From Chloroflexota bacterium (GTDB lineage: Bacteria; Chloroflexota; Dehalococcoidia; UBA3495), in assembly GCA_002707185.1 (NCBI GenBank), contig PAMF01000074.1, positions 1,761-16,828 on the forward strand: a stretch of 15,068 bases of DNA, read 5' to 3'. Position 1 is the first letter of the stretch. Each line of letters begins with the position of its first letter. Positions 13,857 to 15,068 of the stretch are shown piece after piece. Below the pieces are notes generated by a model that worked only from the letters and a program-made list of their open reading frames with translations, was not told where the DNA came from and made no database searches. A program made the translations under genes and the position numbers.

Positions 13857-14531
13857 TTAAGGCATTGCACCATAGTTTAAGCAGGTAATATTACCTTCTG
13901 GGCCCAAATTGCCAGCATAAGTTTCAAAAAATTTCTTTATCCGATCTTCATTAATACCTTGCATAGTATCTAAAATACCCCAGGCGGCTATCGCCAAAGT
14001 TCCCTCTTCAATCTTATCGTAAAATCTAGTCACACCGAGAGTGTTGTTTAACCCTATGTCCTTAAGCACGTTTTTCAACTCATCCACTTCAGCTTCTGAA
14101 GCGAAATTATAGCTGATCACAATATTACTGTGTTCCAAATTGTGAACCACTCTTTCATCCGGCAAGCCATTTACAAAAAATCCGCATTTGGAAGGTTGGG
14201 GCCAGTGATTCCCCGATGTTGGAGGAATACTATTGTATTCAACAGTTTTTCCTTCAGTTATATGATCACGAGTAGACATTATATCCTGTTGGGTACCTAT
14301 ACCATCCACGTGTTCGTCACTGGAGCCGGTTTTATTAGTAACGGCACCAGTTCCAAATCCTCCGCTTCCAACTACAAATCCACCTATGACCAATATGGCG
14401 ATTACTAAAGACGCGGATAAATAGAGCCAGTTAGTTTTCCTTTTTGTTTGATTGAGAGAAAGAGAAGCCTCTGAACGACTGCTACCCGGAGCAACTCTTC
14501 CCCTTCGTCTACGACGTTTTGAAATGGGCAA
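13857..14531 (-). CDS. DUF3105 single-pass membrane protein
   Basis: The 224-residue protein starts with an Arg-rich cytoplasmic segment (SKRRRRRGR), followed by one membrane helix at about 35-57, then an extracytoplasmic DUF3105 domain. The family signature is visible: EYNSIPPTSGNHW (98-110) and LPDERVVHNLEHSNIVISY (123-141), with His109, His130 and His134 candidates for a metal site; two cysteines (Cys116 and one near the C-terminus) could form a disulfide outside the cell. The function of DUF3105 is not known to me. The start is TTG, with AGGTG upstream. It sits between purC and purS, 40 bp after purC, and is probably cotranscribed; whether it affects purine metabolism is open. Confidence 0.82.
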   Translation of the reverse strand: MPISKRRRRRGRVAPGSSRSEASLSLNQTKRKTNWLYLSASLVIAILVIGGFVVGSGGFGTGAVTNKTGSSDEHVDGIGTQQDIMSTRDHITEGKTVEYNSIPPTSGNHWPQPSKCGFFVNGLPDERVVHNLEHSNIVISYNFASEAEVDELKNVLKDIGLNNTLGVTRFYDKIEEGTLAIAAWGILDTMQGINEDRIKKFFETYAGNLGPEGNITCLNYGAMP

Positions 14532-14571
14532 TTGAACACCTATCCATAAAAGATTTTTTTACTACTCGACT

Positions 14572-15068
14572 CTAAAGCCTTTCGCCCGTAATCCGGTAGT
14601 AGGCCTCCATGTAACGTTCAGTAGTTTTTGAGACCACTTCTTGAGGCAGACTGGGAGCTGGAGGTTCCTGATTCCATCCTTGCTCAGTTAAATAGTCTCG
14701 TACGAATTGCTTGTCGTAATTAGGTTGAGATTTTCCTGGGGAGTATCCTTCCATATCCCAGAAACGACTAGAATCCGGTGTTAATAATTCATCTATTAAT
14801 ATGAGTTCTCCGTCAAGAGTCCCAAATTCCATTTTAGTATCCGCTAAAATTATTCCTCTGCTTTTCGAGTATTCATGCGCGAACCCATAGACCTCTATGC
14901 TAGCTTTTTCTAACTTTTGCGACATTTCAACTCCAACCATGTCTATAACCTCTTGATCAGACATGTTCTCATCATGCCCTTCCTCAGCTTTAGTAGAGGG
15001 AGTGAAAATTGGAGTAGGGAATGCTACTCCCTCCTCCAAACCCTCAGGCATTGGTTTTCCGGATACCG
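14572..15068 (-). CDS. purC: SAICAR synthetase PurC, C-terminal part (cut by window edge)
   Basis: PurC joins aspartate to CAIR using ATP, step eight of purine synthesis. About 164 C-terminal residues are present and the frame remains open past the right edge (VSGKPMPEGL...), so the ATG at 15051 is internal. Diagnostic segments are TPSTKAEEGHDENMS, GIILADTKMEFG, ELLTPDSSRFWDMEGY and GKSQPNYDKQFVRDYL, followed by PPAPSLPQEVVSKT and the terminal YRITGERL. The catalytic and nucleotide-binding residues of this half look intact. It is the upstream gene of a minus-strand group with DUF3105 and purS. Confidence 0.95.
   Translation of the reverse strand, partial: VSGKPMPEGLEEGVAFPTPIFTPSTKAEEGHDENMSDQEVIDMVGVEMSQKLEKASIEVYGFAHEYSKSRGIILADTKMEFGTLDGELILIDELLTPDSSRFWDMEGYSPGKSQPNYDKQFVRDYLTEQGWNQEPPAPSLPQEVVSKTTERYMEAYYRITGERL

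Noticed and set aside
1..15068. Mobile element, prophage, CRISPR or defence island
   Set aside because: No transposase, integrase, Cas, restriction or toxin-antitoxin proteins, and no long direct or terminal repeats were seen; the genes look like core and metabolic loci.

Overview
This window looks like ordinary chromosomal DNA from a free-living bacterium with moderately AT-rich DNA. There are no transposases, integrases, phage genes, CRISPR arrays, tRNAs or rRNAs. Several features would fit a marine Chloroflexota of the SAR202/Dehalococcoidia type: a luciferase-like oxidoreductase, an HMG-CoA-synthase-like protein fused to a DUF35 domain next to a thiolase, a DUF3105 protein, a BNR-repeat propeller, and frequent TTG starts (5 of 16 complete genes, plus 2 GTG). 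That placement is inference from gene content and was not tested by phylogeny. Coding density is high and no gene-free stretch exceeds about 271 bases.

Layout: (1) 1-248 (+) is the tail of a luciferase-like flavin oxidoreductase, ending inside a perfect 11-bp hairpin shared with the converging gene. (2) 275-2628 (-) is a probable operon read as S41 C-terminal processing protease, smpB, then a gamma-class carbonic anhydrase-like protein. (3) 2808-5403 (+) is a tightly coupled pair: an HMG-CoA-synthase-like/DUF35 fusion that lacks the usual catalytic Cys and His, and an SCP2-type thiolase that keeps its catalytic residues. (4) 5648-7989 (+) is a complete, overlapping minC-minD-minE operon with its own promoter and a compound terminator; MinC carries a linker of roughly 195 residues that is strongly acidic. 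(5) 8261-10908 (+) is an MFS transporter followed by a HemL-like class III aminotransferase. (6) 10912-11241 (-) is a small ABM-domain monooxygenase-like protein, convergent with the aminotransferase. (7) 11465-12358 (+) is a glutaredoxin-like CPAC protein followed by a thioredoxin-fold protein with a single cysteine at the active site. (8) 12426-15068 (-) reads purC (cut by the window edge), a DUF3105 membrane protein, purS, then a seven-blade BNR propeller protein.

How the genes work together: the clearest functional units are the division-site Min system, the purine genes (purC and purS, without purQ or purL in view) and the ketosynthase-like/thiolase pair. The last is the best candidate for something not yet described. 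Its architecture resembles the archaeal thiolase/DUF35/HMG-CoA-synthase complex, but the synthase half seems unable to do HMG-CoA synthase chemistry. The remaining genes are recognisable families whose substrates cannot be read from sequence.
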